64,000 nucleotides of DNA from Halorussus amylolyticus (GTDB lineage Archaea > Halobacteriota > Halobacteria > Halobacteriales > Haladaptataceae): the NCBI RefSeq assembly GCF_004143485.2, contig NZ_ML974133.1:235000-298999 (forward strand), written 5' to 3'. Below are positions 1 to 8,518 of this stretch, piece after piece; the first letter of the stretch is position 1; every line of letters begins with the position of its first letter. The notes beneath the pieces are model-generated. The model searched no databases. It had not been told where the DNA came from and saw nothing but the letters and a program-made list of their open reading frames with translations. The position numbers were made by a program, and so were the translations under genes.

Positions 1-76
1 GGGGGCGCCCCCCCCCCCCCCCCCCCCCCCGGCCCCCCCCCCCCCCCCCCGGGGGGGGCGGGGCCCCCCCCCGCCC
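1..76. other. G/C homopolymer block at window edge (probable artefact)
   Basis: The first 75 or so bases are almost only runs of C and G, with no codon structure. Readable coding sequence begins right after them in the middle of a conserved methyltransferase domain. A second block of the same kind lies at 27188-27257. The pattern fits poly-G dark-cycle reads assembled at a contig edge better than genuine DNA. Confidence 0.75.
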
Positions 77-553
77 CACCGCCCGCTCGCCCTCGAAGTC
101 GGGACCGGGTCGGGCTACGTCGCCGAGCGAGTCGAAGCCGAAACCGGCGTGCGCGTCGTCGGCTCCGACGTGAACCCCCACGCGTGCGTGCAAGCCAGCG
201 AGCGCGGCGTCGAAGCCGTCAGAGCCGACTTGCTCGAACCCTTCCAAGACGAGGTCTTCGACGCGATTCTGTTCAACGCGCCGTACCTCCCGACCGACTC
301 GGACGACGAGCGCGACGACTGGATGGAAGTCGCGCTCTCGGGCGGCGAGGACGGCCGTGCGGTGGTCGAACCGTTCCTCGCGTCCGTCGGGCGCGTACTC
401 GCGCCCGACGGTGCGGTGTACCTGCTGGTCAGTAGCCTCACCGGCGTCGAGGAAGTCGTGGACCTCGCGGCCAGCGAGGGGTTCTCGGCGGCGGCGCTCC
501 GCGACGAGTCGTTCCCGTTCGAGACGCTGACCGTGCTGAAGTTGGTACGATAG
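77..553 (+). CDS. HemK2/PrmC-type protein methyltransferase, 5' end lost
   Basis: SAM-dependent methyltransferase of the HemK/PrmC group, which in archaea methylates the glutamine of the release-factor GGQ motif. The SAM-binding motif I (LEVGTGSGY) is readable from about base 92, followed by the acidic SAM ribose-binding stretch GSDVNP. The catalytic NPPY motif appears as NAPYLPT. The reading frame runs without a stop into the G/C homopolymer block, so the real start is missing; GTG at 149 would delete motif I and cannot be the start. The C-terminus is complete (stop 551-553). Family assignment is firm; the substrate is inferred. Confidence 0.8.
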   Translation, partial: HRPLALEVGTGSGYVAERVEAETGVRVVGSDVNPHACVQASERGVEAVRADLLEPFQDEVFDAILFNAPYLPTDSDDERDDWMEVALSGGEDGRAVVEPFLASVGRVLAPDGAVYLLVSSLTGVEEVVDLAASEGFSAAALRDESFPFETLTVLKLVR

Positions 554-631
554 ACCTCGATTCGCCAGCAGTCGTGCGCTTTCGAGCCGATAGTAGTGGC
601 GAGTGGTACCACATATCTATGAACCTCGGTT

Positions 632-656
632 ATTTTCCTAAGTGGAAAATATTAAG
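632..656 (+). promoter_or_regulatory. TATA region with inverted repeat before the methionine synthase genes
   Basis: ATTTTCC (632-638), 5 nt, GGAAAAT (644-650) form a perfect 7-bp inverted repeat that overlaps a TATA-like AATATTAAG (648-656). The ATG at 684 lies about 30 nt downstream, so transcription would start close to the ATG. The repeat sits where a repressor would block TBP/TFB. The operator role is inferred from position. Confidence 0.45.
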
Positions 657-683
657 CCGCGGCATTCCGTAGGTGGAGACACC

Positions 684-1691
684 ATGACAGAGCGCATCGC
701 TACGACGCCGGGAGTGTATCCGCTTCCGGACTGGGCGAAAGACGACCTCGCCGACCTGAAAGGCCACCAGAAACACGACCTCATCGACGGCGACGAGGGC
801 GACGACGTGGTCTCGGTGTACGACCAGGCCCGCGAGGAAGTCGTCGAACGCCAGCAGGACGCCGGACTCGACCGCGTGGTCGAGGGGCAACTCCGGTGGG
901 ACGACATGCTGGCCCACCCGTTCGCGGTCCACGACGCGGTGGAAACTCACGGCATCGTGAGATACTACGACAACAACAACTTCTACCGCGACCCCGTGGT
1001 GACGGGCGAACTCACGTTCGACGGCGACATCGCGGCCGAGTTGGAGGCGGCGAGCGAGTTCGCCGATTCGGGGTCCCTGCAAGCGGTCGTCCCCGGTCCG
1101 TACTCGCTCGCCGACCTCGCCACCGACGAGTACTACGGCGACGATGCCGACTTCCTCGCCGCGGTCGCGGAGTTCCTCGCCGGAGAGGTCGAAGCGTTCC
1201 CCGAGGTCGAGACGCTGTTCGTCCTCGAACCCTCGCTGGTGGAGAATCCGCCGGGCGAAGGCGACGACGAGCGTGCCAGCGAAGCCATCGACACGGTGGC
1301 CGACGCCGCGCCCGCGGGTACCGACGTAATCGTCCACACCTACTGGGGCGCGCTGGAGGAGAAGGTACACGCCCACCTGCTTGACGCAGACTTCCACGCC
1401 GTGGGCTACGACTTCGTCTCGGAACAGGAGCAGAACCTCTACAACATCAACGAATACGGCACGAAGGACTCCATCGCGGCGGGCGTCGTAGATGGCCAGA
1501 ACACGCTGGTCGAAGACTCCGAAGCCATCGCCGAGCGCGCCGACTGGCTCGAAGAGAGCACTCCGGCCGCAGACTTCGAGGAAATTTACCTGACCCCGAA
1601 CACCGAACTGTTCTATCTGCCGTACTCGACGTTCCAGGAGAAGCTCGCGGCGTTGGGCGAAGCGACCGAACTCGCGGAGGTGAAAGCATGA
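684..1691 (+). CDS. MetE-family protein, first of a two-gene methionine synthase unit
   Basis: 335-aa member of the cobalamin-independent methionine synthase / UROD-like TIM-barrel superfamily. I chose the ATG at 684 because of its GGTGGAG upstream and the TATA spacing; an in-frame ATG at 642 lies inside the promoter. At the position where catalytic MetE has His-x-Cys, this protein reads VIVHTYWG, so the zinc-ligand Cys is absent and the chain probably does not hold the catalytic zinc itself. It overlaps the next gene by ATGA, which indicates translational coupling. A likely role is partner or folate-side subunit of the downstream enzyme; that is inference. Confidence 0.8.
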   Translation: MTERIATTPGVYPLPDWAKDDLADLKGHQKHDLIDGDEGDDVVSVYDQAREEVVERQQDAGLDRVVEGQLRWDDMLAHPFAVHDAVETHGIVRYYDNNNFYRDPVVTGELTFDGDIAAELEAASEFADSGSLQAVVPGPYSLADLATDEYYGDDADFLAAVAEFLAGEVEAFPEVETLFVLEPSLVENPPGEGDDERASEAIDTVADAAPAGTDVIVHTYWGALEEKVHAHLLDADFHAVGYDFVSEQEQNLYNINEYGTKDSIAAGVVDGQNTLVEDSEAIAERADWLEESTPAADFEEIYLTPNTELFYLPYSTFQEKLAALGEATELAEVKA

Positions 1692-2755
1692 GCCAGAATC
1701 GAGACCAGTTCCGACCCGAGAATCACCCGAACGACCACTTCCTGCTGACGACCGTCGTCGGAAGCTACCCCAAGCCGAAGTGGGTGGACCGCGTCAGCGA
1801 CCTCTACGAGGACCCCGACGCGGACTTCGGCGAAGCGGAGTGGCAGGAGGCGAAGGACGACGCCGCGCGCCTCATCACCGACGAACACGAGCGCGCCGGT
1901 CTCGACGTCGTCGTGGACGGCGAGATGCGCCGCAACGAGATGGTCGAGTACTTCGCCCACCGCATCGACGGCTACGAGTTCAACGGCCCGGTGAAGGTGT
2001 GGGGTCACAACACCTTCGACAAGCCCTCGGTCGTCTCCGACGTGGAATACGCCGAGACGTGGCTGGTCGATGAGTACGAGTTCACCGCGAGCGTCTCCGA
2101 CCGCCCGGTCAAGGTCCCCATCACGGGACCGTACACGCTGGCGAACTGGAGCTTCAACGAGGCGTACGACGACACCGAGTCGCTGGCTCATGACCTCGCA
2201 GACCTCGTGAACACCGAGGTCGAGAAGCTGGTCGAAGCGGGCGCTCGCTACATCCAGATAGACGAACCCGCGCTGGCGACGACGCCCGACGACCACGCCA
2301 TCGTGGGCGAGTGTCTAGAGCGCATCGTCGCTGGCATCCCCGACGACGTGCGAATCGGTCTCCACGTCTGCTACGGCGACTACTCGCGCATCTACCCCGA
2401 GATTCTGGAGTTCCCGGTGGACGAGTTCGACCTCGAACTCGCGAACGGCGACTACGACCAACTCGACGTGTTCAAGGAGCCGGATTTCACCGCGGACCTC
2501 GCGCTCGGCGTGGTGGACGCCCACGACGCGACGGTCGAATCGGTGGCCGAAATCAAGGCGAACATCCAGAAGGGCCTCGAAGTCGTTCCGCCCGAGCAAC
2601 TGACCGTGAGCCCGGACTGCGGCGTCAAGCTCCTGCCGCGCGAAGTCGCCTACGAGAAGATGACGAACCTCGTTCGCGCGGCCCGCGAGGTGGAGCAGGA
2701 ACTCGACGCCGGTGAGATAGAAGTCGAGAAGTCGGCCGTGACCGCCGACGACTGA
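1688..2755 (+). CDS. metE: Methionine synthase, catalytic MetE domain
   Basis: 355-aa protein equivalent to the C-terminal half of bacterial MetE, which transfers a methyl group to homocysteine to make methionine. All expected zinc ligands are visible: H226 and C228 (LHVCYGDYS), E250 (FDLELANG) and C311 (SPDCGVK). The N-terminal GSYPKPKW and GEMRRNEM stretches are typical of the family. Bacterial MetE is about 750 aa in one chain; here the function seems split over two overlapping ORFs, as in other haloarchaea. The methyl donor (folate or a corrinoid protein) cannot be told from sequence. Confidence 0.9.
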   Translation: MSQNRDQFRPENHPNDHFLLTTVVGSYPKPKWVDRVSDLYEDPDADFGEAEWQEAKDDAARLITDEHERAGLDVVVDGEMRRNEMVEYFAHRIDGYEFNGPVKVWGHNTFDKPSVVSDVEYAETWLVDEYEFTASVSDRPVKVPITGPYTLANWSFNEAYDDTESLAHDLADLVNTEVEKLVEAGARYIQIDEPALATTPDDHAIVGECLERIVAGIPDDVRIGLHVCYGDYSRIYPEILEFPVDEFDLELANGDYDQLDVFKEPDFTADLALGVVDAHDATVESVAEIKANIQKGLEVVPPEQLTVSPDCGVKLLPREVAYEKMTNLVRAAREVEQELDAGEIEVEKSAVTADD

Positions 2756-3276
2756 TGGCGATTCGGGAGTTGGGGTCTTGAAGGCGACGCGCTGGCGGTC
2801 GTCCGGAGCGCCGCGCGCCGCACAATCGCGGGTGCGCTCCGGCCTGATTCAGGTCACGAGGAGGATTGGTCTCGTTTTCGTACTTGAAGCTTAGGCCGGT
2901 CGAACCGTCGAGTCACGCGGTTGAATCTCCCGCCCGACGTCTGTGTGAGCGAAGCGAACACAGGCTCGGAAGACGCGGTTTGTCTTCCGGCGCGTGCGGG
3001 CGCGACCTCGTGTCGCGCCCAACCGCGCGAGGGGCGAGTAGCGCAGGCCTCTGGCCGAGCAACGCAGTCGGTTGGGGAGGTGTGAGGCTTGCAGTGCGGT
3101 GCTGTGCGGTTTGATTGGCTCAAGCAATAGCTAGCTCGTCCACAGTTCCCCTGGGGGTACGCGCAGTTTTTCTTCCGCCTTCCACTCAGAATCGGAGCTA
3201 AACGCAACCTCGGAAACTAAACACAATCACTGCCAGCGAAACCGTCAGCCAAAACCCCACAATCACATCGCAACCT
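2756..3276. other. 521-bp noncoding gap with three consecutive hairpins
   Basis: No convincing gene. Between 2941 and 3020 three hairpins follow each other: CTGTGT/ACACAG (2941-2946 with 2958-2963); CGGAAGAC, loop GCGGTTT, GTCTTCCG (2967-2989); and GGGCGCGAC, loop CTCGT, GTCGCGCCC (2998-3020). The middle loop is identical to the loops of two hairpins near the tRNA-Arg at 44946-44964 and 45209-45227. The gap separates convergent genes. Confidence 0.6.
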
Positions 3277-3618
3277 TCAGACGACGCCTCGCACGAGCGA
3301 CCCGAGTCCGGCCGCGACGACCGGAATCGCCGCGCTGACGCCGAGCACTTGACCCATCTCGACGTACTTCAAGAGCGCGCCGTTCGACGCTAACACCCCG
3401 GCGAACACCACCCACGCGAGAATCCCGAAGGCGAGTCCGGCGAGCAGTGCGCGCTTGGTGTCCTTCGAGACGAGTCCGACCAGTGCGCCGCCGAGGACGA
3501 AGCCGTACCAGTGAATCTGGGCGACCGCGAGACCGATGGCCACCGCGGTCGCCACGGCGAACCACCGGGCGCGGCGGTCCTCGCGGAGTTCGCCGAGCCA
3601 CGCACGAAGGATGCTCAT
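3277..3618 (-). CDS. Small membrane protein coupled to the acylase gene
   Basis: 113-aa hydrophobic protein with about three to four membrane helices and a basic N-terminus (LGELREDRRARW), the pattern of an integral membrane protein. A longer in-frame extension upstream is not used because the ATG at 3618 overlaps the stop of the acylase gene (ATGA, 3615-3618), which fixes the start and shows co-translation. I do not recognise a named family. A role in membrane placement of the acylase product is only a guess from the coupling. Confidence 0.75.
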   Translation of the reverse strand: MSILRAWLGELREDRRARWFAVATAVAIGLAVAQIHWYGFVLGGALVGLVSKDTKRALLAGLAFGILAWVVFAGVLASNGALLKYVEMGQVLGVSAAIPVVAAGLGSLVRGVV

Positions 3619-6002
3619 TCGTCGCCCTCCGTGGTCTCGCCGTCCGCGGATTCGAATTCGATTCTCGCTTCGCCGTCGGTGTCGCGGCCCATCGGCTTGT
3701 ACTCGCCGTCGGCCCACATCCGGAGTTGGTCGTCGTAGTGGTCCGAGAAGTAGTCGCCCGAGTTGCCGCCCGGAAGGATGCAGACTGACTCCTCGCGCTC
3801 GGCCATCGGGCAAATCATCCGCCAACTGCTTCCGACCGCCGACTCCCTGCGGTAGTTGTTCAGGGTGTGGGCCGAACCGTCGGTCGCGTACTCGGGGTAG
3901 TTCAGGAACGACTGGCCGAACGGGTGGGTAATGGCGGCGGTCGTGTTGCGGTCGCCGTAGGTCTCGCCGTCGTCGATGTCTTCGAGCGCGAGGCGGAGCG
4001 CGCGGGCCATCACCACGCTTCGCCCTTCGTCACCGAACCACCGACTCTCCTCGGGGAGCGCGGCGAGAATCCAGTCGTCGGGGTAGTAGCTCTCGTCGAG
4101 ACCGGCCGCTTCGAAGTCGTCGGCGAACGTCTCCTCGCGGAAGCGGTCGAACCACGCCGAGAAGACGAGCGCGGCCCGCGAGTCACGGTCCATCCGGTAG
4201 TCCCAGTCTCGGAGGGTATCGGCTGCGGCCTCGAGGTCGTCGTGAGCCTCTGCGGCGGCGACCAGTTCGTCGGTGACCTGCTCGGCGCGCTTCGAATGGG
4301 TGTCGCGCTGAAGCTCTTTCATGAACTCGGGGTCCATCGGGTCGTCCGACTCCGCCCGCGCGTCGAGCAGTTCGTAGAGGCGCTGGCCGCGATAGGGGGT
4401 GGCGTACCGCTCGCCGACGTAGTGTTCCGGGTCGTCCGTGATGCGCTGATTCGCGGTCCCGAGGTAGTCGGGGTTGACGGCGTGAGGCTTCTCCTCAAAG
4501 GGAACGAATCCCTCCCACGACGAGACGCCGAAGGGTTCGAAGCCCTCCCACTCGGCCTCTCCGGCCGACCCGTCGAAGACGCGGGTGCCCCACACCTCCT
4601 CGCCGTCGATGGTCCGAATCGGAATTCGGCCCGTAACGTAGTAGAGGGCGTTGCCGTCGCGGTCGGCGTAGACGACGCTCTGAGTCGGGAGGTCCATCTG
4701 CCGGGTCGCGTCGAGGAAGTCGTCCATTCCGTCCGCCTTGCTGTACTCGTGGATTGCTCTCGACGTTTCGGTCGCGGTGTGGCCGGTCCACGCCACGCCG
4801 ACCCGTTGGCCCTCGCGTTCGAGGACCGGCCCGTGAACCGTCTTCCGGACCGTGACGGTTCTGTCCTCGGCGTCGGCAACTTCGACGGTCCGCTCCTCGG
4901 TGTCGAACTCGCGCCACTCGCCGTCGTACCGATACCGGTCGCCCGAGTCGTCGGTTTCGTAGGTGTAGAAGTCGATGATGTCGGCCCCCGCGTTGGTGAA
5001 CCCCCACGCGCACGAGTCGTTCTCGCCGATGACGACGAACGGAACGCCCGGAAAGGTGACGCCGCGGACGGCGATCTCGTCGGTTCTGAGGTCCATCTCG
5101 TACCAGACCGGCGGGGCCGACAGCGCGAGATGGGGGTCGTTGGCGACGATTGGTGCGCCCGAATCGGTGTATTCGCCCGAGACGACCCAACTGTTCGACC
5201 CGACGCCGCGCGGACTCTCGAACGCTCGAAGCCACTCGAGGAGGTCGGGGTCGTCGAATCGTCCCGCGGGTTCGACCACCCGGCGCTCGATGCGCTCGCC
5301 GCCCGCGCCGTCTCGGATTATCGGCGCGTCGTGGTCGAGTCGGAACGGGTAGAGTTCGTCTGCCGCGTCGTCGCCGAGTTCGCTCGCGAGGAGTTCGCGT
5401 TCGAGCGTCCAGAAGTTCCCGGTCAGCGTCCACGAAATCTGGGTCTCCATCAGCATCGTGTCCGTGGGCGTCCACGAATCGGGTTCGTATTCGAGCAGGC
5501 CGAACTCCAGCGGGAGTTCCTCGCGGTCGATACAGGCGTTGACGCCCGCCGAGAACGCCTCGACCAGTTCGCCCGATGGCGTCCCGTCGAGGAGTTCGAG
5601 ATTCGCCTCCGACCCTCCGACGAAGTCCATCTTGACGTTGAATTCGTCGGAGTCGAGCGTGGCCTCGCCCACCACTTCCGAAAGCTGACCGCGCATCACC
5701 CGGCGCTGGAGGTCCATCTGAAACAGTCGGTCGGCGGCCTGCACGTAGCCGACTGCGAAATAGAGCGCCCGCTCGTTCGCGGCCTCGACGTGGGGCGTGC
5801 CGTACTCGTCGTACCGAACCGTCGCTTCGCCGTGGGGACTCTCGACCCGACGATTCGTCGGGTCGGTCGCGTCGCGCCACGCCGACCCCGAGAACGGCGC
5901 GAACCGGTCGAGGTAGCCCCGGACCGGCGAGAGCGACCCGCCAGCGACCCCGCCGCCCACGATGGCGGCCAGCAGGGCGCGGCGGGTGATGTCGGTGTTC
6001 AT
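3615..6002 (-). CDS. Tat-exported penicillin acylase family hydrolase
   Basis: 795-aa Ntn-hydrolase of the penicillin acylase / acyl-homoserine-lactone acylase family (S45). The N-terminus MNTDITRRALLAAIVGGG is a twin-arginine signal, so the enzyme acts outside the membrane. These enzymes self-cleave before a Ser that becomes the nucleophile at the new N-terminus; here this is GVGSNSWVVSG around residue 267, followed by the usual small-chain/large-chain arrangement. The start at 6002 gives the signal peptide directly; 28 extra in-frame codons upstream have no signal character. Substrate unknown: beta-lactams, N-acyl amino acids or quorum signals are possibilities. Confidence 0.88.
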   Translation of the reverse strand: MNTDITRRALLAAIVGGGVAGGSLSPVRGYLDRFAPFSGSAWRDATDPTNRRVESPHGEATVRYDEYGTPHVEAANERALYFAVGYVQAADRLFQMDLQRRVMRGQLSEVVGEATLDSDEFNVKMDFVGGSEANLELLDGTPSGELVEAFSAGVNACIDREELPLEFGLLEYEPDSWTPTDTMLMETQISWTLTGNFWTLERELLASELGDDAADELYPFRLDHDAPIIRDGAGGERIERRVVEPAGRFDDPDLLEWLRAFESPRGVGSNSWVVSGEYTDSGAPIVANDPHLALSAPPVWYEMDLRTDEIAVRGVTFPGVPFVVIGENDSCAWGFTNAGADIIDFYTYETDDSGDRYRYDGEWREFDTEERTVEVADAEDRTVTVRKTVHGPVLEREGQRVGVAWTGHTATETSRAIHEYSKADGMDDFLDATRQMDLPTQSVVYADRDGNALYYVTGRIPIRTIDGEEVWGTRVFDGSAGEAEWEGFEPFGVSSWEGFVPFEEKPHAVNPDYLGTANQRITDDPEHYVGERYATPYRGQRLYELLDARAESDDPMDPEFMKELQRDTHSKRAEQVTDELVAAAEAHDDLEAAADTLRDWDYRMDRDSRAALVFSAWFDRFREETFADDFEAAGLDESYYPDDWILAALPEESRWFGDEGRSVVMARALRLALEDIDDGETYGDRNTTAAITHPFGQSFLNYPEYATDGSAHTLNNYRRESAVGSSWRMICPMAEREESVCILPGGNSGDYFSDHYDDQLRMWADGEYKPMGRDTDGEARIEFESADGETTEGDE

Positions 6003-6132
6003 GCTCGTGACGTTCGTATCACTCGCATAAAACGACTGTTCCACGCGATGTGGGTTGTCGGAGGTTTGTTCGAGAAGACTACTCACTCCAAAATGTAGGA
6101 AGATTTTAATTATTTCGGGCTGGATTTCGGGT

Positions 6133-6465
6133 ATGGCTGCCCTCCCGTCACTGAACTGGCCCCTTCTAGCGGTCGTAGTCGTCGCGGCCGGGCTCGCGTA
6201 TCTCGCATACCGAGAGTTTCGCCACGATTACGAATCCGGAGAGTACCACTTTACATGGGGCGTCGGAGTCGTGGTACTGTTCCTTCAGGGTCTCGCGCCG
6301 GGAGTGGTCGGTCTCGGTCTCTACCTGACCACCGAACGCGGATATCCGGTTCACTGGCTGTTCGCATCCGTGGTCGTCTCGCTGCTCATCTTCGGATTCC
6401 TCGATGTCGGGGCGAGCGCGACTGCTGTCGGAGAGTCGCTCGGTGGGGTCGCTACCGGGAACTGA
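6133..6465 (+). CDS. Hypothetical membrane protein, three helices
   Basis: 110-aa protein with about three membrane segments (WPLLAVVVVAAGLAYLA, VGVVVLFLQGLAPGVVGL, LFASVVVSLLIFGFLDVG). The ATG at 6133 lies 25 nt after a TATA element (TTTTAATTA, 6104-6112), so the message is probably leaderless and the longer in-frame start is excluded. Codon use is slightly more AT-rich than the neighbours. Family not recognised. It is divergent from the acylase gene and shares its promoter region. Confidence 0.7.
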   Translation: MAALPSLNWPLLAVVVVAAGLAYLAYREFRHDYESGEYHFTWGVGVVVLFLQGLAPGVVGLGLYLTTERGYPVHWLFASVVVSLLIFGFLDVGASATAVGESLGGVATGN

Positions 6466-6506
6466 AAAATTGAAGCAAAACCGAAACGAGAAAACCGACC
6501 GCTATC

Positions 6507-6971
6507 TCACTCGTACAGCCACGTCTCGTCGCTGCGCTCGTACTCGACCAGTTCGTCGTCGTCGAAGAACAGGTCGATTTCGCGCTCGTTCGCGCCCTCG
6601 TCCTCGTGGTCCGAACCGTGGATGACGTTCCGACCGAGGTCGAGTCCGTAGTCGCCCCGAATCGTGCCGGGGGCGGACTCGGCGGGGTCGGTTTCGCCCA
6701 TCATGGTGCGGACCTGACGGGTCGCGTCTTGACCTTCCCACACCATCGCGAAGACGGGACCGGACGTGATGAAGTCCACGAGACCCTCGAAGAAGGGCTT
6801 ACCCTCGTGTTCGCCGTAGTGGTCGTGGGCGAGGTCTTCGTCAATCTGCATGAACTTCCCGGCGACGAGCTTCAGACCGCGGTCCTCGAATCGGGAGACG
6901 ATGTCTCCGATGAGGCCGCGCTGGACGCCGTCGGGCTTGACCATGACGAAGGTGCGCTCGGTCTCGCTCAT
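6507..6971 (-). CDS. ndk: Nucleoside-diphosphate kinase
   Basis: 154-aa enzyme that transfers the gamma phosphate between nucleoside triphosphates and diphosphates through a phospho-histidine. The N-terminal [12 protein letters not shown] and the active-site NVIHGSD (phosphorylated His) are intact and the length is typical. The start at 6971 overlaps the rpl24e stop (ATGA), excluding a 13-codon extension. It is last in the rpl7ae-rps28e-rpl24e-ndk operon, a common haloarchaeal order. Confidence 0.97.
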   Translation of the reverse strand: MSETERTFVMVKPDGVQRGLIGDIVSRFEDRGLKLVAGKFMQIDEDLAHDHYGEHEGKPFFEGLVDFITSGPVFAMVWEGQDATRQVRTMMGETDPAESAPGTIRGDYGLDLGRNVIHGSDHEDEGANEREIDLFFDDDELVEYERSDETWLYE

Positions 6972-7162
6972 TGTTCGGTCGTCTCCTCGTCTCTGCCGTC
7001 CTCGGTCCACTCGAGGTTTCGGGGTTCGCGTCCGAGGTCGGCGTTCTTCTCACACTTCGCGGAGCAGAAGTGGGTGGTGGTGCCGTCGGTGCGGACGAAC
7101 ATCGTGCCCGTTCCGGGTTCGATGTCCGAGCCACAGAAGTCACAGTCTCGGGTCTGGGGCAT
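6968..7162 (-). CDS. rpl24e: Ribosomal protein L24e (eL24)
   Basis: 64-aa zinc-ribbon protein of the large subunit. Two Cys pairs form the metal site: CDFCG near the N-terminus and [10 protein letters not shown] about 25 residues later. The ATG at 7162 gives [11 protein letters not shown], the usual archaeal start; the 44 codons upstream in frame are arginine/proline-rich shadow sequence. It lies 2 nt after rps28e and overlaps ndk by ATGA. Confidence 0.96.
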   Translation of the reverse strand: MPQTRDCDFCGSDIEPGTGTMFVRTDGTTTHFCSAKCEKNADLGREPRNLEWTEDGRDEETTEQ

Positions 7163-7164
7163 TG

Positions 7165-7392
7165 TCACTGACCTCCGATGGAGTCGGCTTCGCGAGCGGT
7201 CTCGCGGAGTTGGATTATGTCGCCCTCGCGGACCGGACCGAGGCAGTTCCGCGTGATGATGCGGCCCTGGTTCTCGCCCTCGCGGATGCGGCACTTGACC
7301 TGCATGGCCTCGCCGTGCATCCCCGTCTTGCCGACGATTTCGATGACTTCGGCGGGCGTGGAGCCTCCTTCTTCGGACTCTTCAGCACTCAT
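7165..7392 (-). CDS. rps28e: Ribosomal protein S28e (eS28)
   Basis: 75-aa small-subunit protein with an OB-fold. The core [20 protein letters not shown] and the family C-terminal region [20 protein letters not shown] are clear. The acidic N-terminal extension (SAEESEEGG) is a haloarchaeal trait. It sits between rpl7ae and rpl24e in the same operon. Confidence 0.97.
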   Translation of the reverse strand: MSAEESEEGGSTPAEVIEIVGKTGMHGEAMQVKCRIREGENQGRIITRNCLGPVREGDIIQLRETAREADSIGGQ

Positions 7393-7401
7393 GGGTCACA
7401 C

Positions 7402-7764
7402 TCACCGAAGTTCCTCGACCTTGCTGGCGATGTCCTCCACGTCGTCGTCGGCCTCGCCCGCATCGACGATGGCCGCGGCCGCGCTTCCGACTTCCAGCCC
7501 GGCGGCGTGGCCGATGTCGTCCTGCGTATCGACGAAGATGAAGGGGATGCCCTTCTCGTCGGCGAGTTCGGGCAGGTGCATCACGATTTCCTCGGGCTGA
7601 ACGTCCTCGGCGACGTAGATGAGGTCGGCGTTGCCGCGCTCGATTGCCTTGGTCGTTTCGTTGGTTCCTTTCTTCACGGTTCCCGTGTCTCGGGCGACCT
7701 CGAGCGCCTCGACGGCGCTGTCTTGGAGGTCGGCCGGAACGTCGAAGTTTACGTATACTGGCAT
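7402..7764 (-). CDS. rpl7ae: Ribosomal protein L7Ae (eL8), kink-turn binding protein
   Basis: 120-aa RNA-binding protein that recognises kink-turns in rRNA, box C/D and H/ACA guide RNAs and RNase P. Conserved family residues include [23 protein letters not shown] and the following PPEEI-like segment ([21 protein letters not shown]). The start at 7764 (MPVYVNFDV) is the archaeal standard; seven codons upstream are excluded. First gene of the ribosomal/ndk operon. The nearest TATA (ttaaaa on plus, 7878-7883) predicts a leader of about 90 nt, unusual in haloarchaea, and that leader can fold into a kink-turn-like structure (see 7789-7841). Confidence 0.97.
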   Translation of the reverse strand: MPVYVNFDVPADLQDSAVEALEVARDTGTVKKGTNETTKAIERGNADLIYVAEDVQPEEIVMHLPELADEKGIPFIFVDTQDDIGHAAGLEVGSAAAAIVDAGEADDDVEDIASKVEELR

Positions 7765-7788
7765 TGGTTGTTCACCTTCCCGCACGTC

Positions 7789-7841
7789 GGCTCAAGCTCC
7801 CCTGCCGGAGTAGTCCTATGCGGCTAGGAGCATCATCAACC
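7789..7841 (-). promoter_or_regulatory. Kink-turn-like fold in the rpl7ae leader
   Basis: On the minus strand, GGU-UGAUGAU-GCUCC (7841-7827) can pair with GGAGC-UUGA-GCC (7800-7789): a 5-bp stem, a box C/D-like internal loop (UGAUGA facing UUGA instead of CUGA) and a short outer stem, closed by a 26-nt loop. L7Ae binds just such motifs, and autoregulation of archaeal L7Ae through its own leader has been described. The fold is seen in sequence; binding is inferred. Confidence 0.45.
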
Positions 7842-7972
7842 GCGCGCAGGTTGTACGACTTGGTAGTTCGTCACCCCTTAAAAGCGCTTTCAAATGCTGC
7901 TGGGGCGTGCGAAACGAAGACAAGGGGACATCGGTCGTGGACGAGGGCAGTGTCGGTCGTTTACGGGAGCGC

Positions 7973-8518
7973 TCACTGTCGCTCGGCGCCGTCCCATCCC
8001 TCGCACAGCAGACCGTAGACCACCACGTCGCGGTACTCACCGTTGAGAAATTCGTGGTCTCGAAATCGTCCTTCCTCCGAGAAACCGAGACGCTGGAGCA
8101 ACCGCCGAGAGTCGTCGTTGAAATCCACGACTTTCGCATACAGTCGGTGGAGTCCGCGCGTCTCGAAGCCGTACTCCAACAGTAGGGAGGCCGCCCCGGT
8201 CGCGTACCCGTGGCCGCGAGCGTCGGCGTCGAGCCAGTAGGCCACTTCGGCGTGGTCGCGCTCGACTCGAAACAGATTGGCTTCGCCGATGGGTTCGTCC
8301 TCGCCGTCTCGGCAAATCAAGAAGTTCGCGTCGCCGTTATCCGCGGCAATCGTGTTCTCGTAGAACTCCTCGACTTGCTCGCGCGTCTGTGGTTCCGTGA
8401 ACGTCAACGGCGTCCGTAAGTCGGGGTCGCTTCGAGCGCGCTGGAGGAAGTCGATGTCCTCGCGCTCGGTGACTCGGAGGTCGACTCGCTCGCCGGAAAG
8501 GTAAACGGGGCCGGGCAT
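7973..8518 (-). CDS. GNAT acetyltransferase, RimJ/RimL type
   Basis: 181-aa GNAT-fold enzyme similar to ribosomal-protein-Ser/Ala acetyltransferases (RimJ/RimL). It begins with the family pattern GERVDLRVTEREDIDFLQRA, has the acetyl-CoA loop in DADARGHGYATGAASLL, and ends with DDSRRLLQRLGFSEEGRFRD typical of this subgroup. Start at 8518 (MPGPVYLSGE); a 34-codon extension reaches into the phnD promoter region and is rejected. Its substrate (protein N-terminus or small amine) is not predictable. Divergent from phnD. Confidence 0.85.
   Translation of the reverse strand: MPGPVYLSGERVDLRVTEREDIDFLQRARSDPDLRTPLTFTEPQTREQVEEFYENTIAADNGDANFLICRDGEDEPIGEANLFRVERDHAEVAYWLDADARGHGYATGAASLLLEYGFETRGLHRLYAKVVDFNDDSRRLLQRLGFSEEGRFRDHEFLNGEYRDVVVYGLLCEGWDGAERQ

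Noticed and set aside
3867-6098. Long open frame opposite the penicillin acylase gene
   Set aside because: Antisense shadow: GC-rich codon use leaves open frames; the minus-strand product has a signal, catalytic motifs and coupling.
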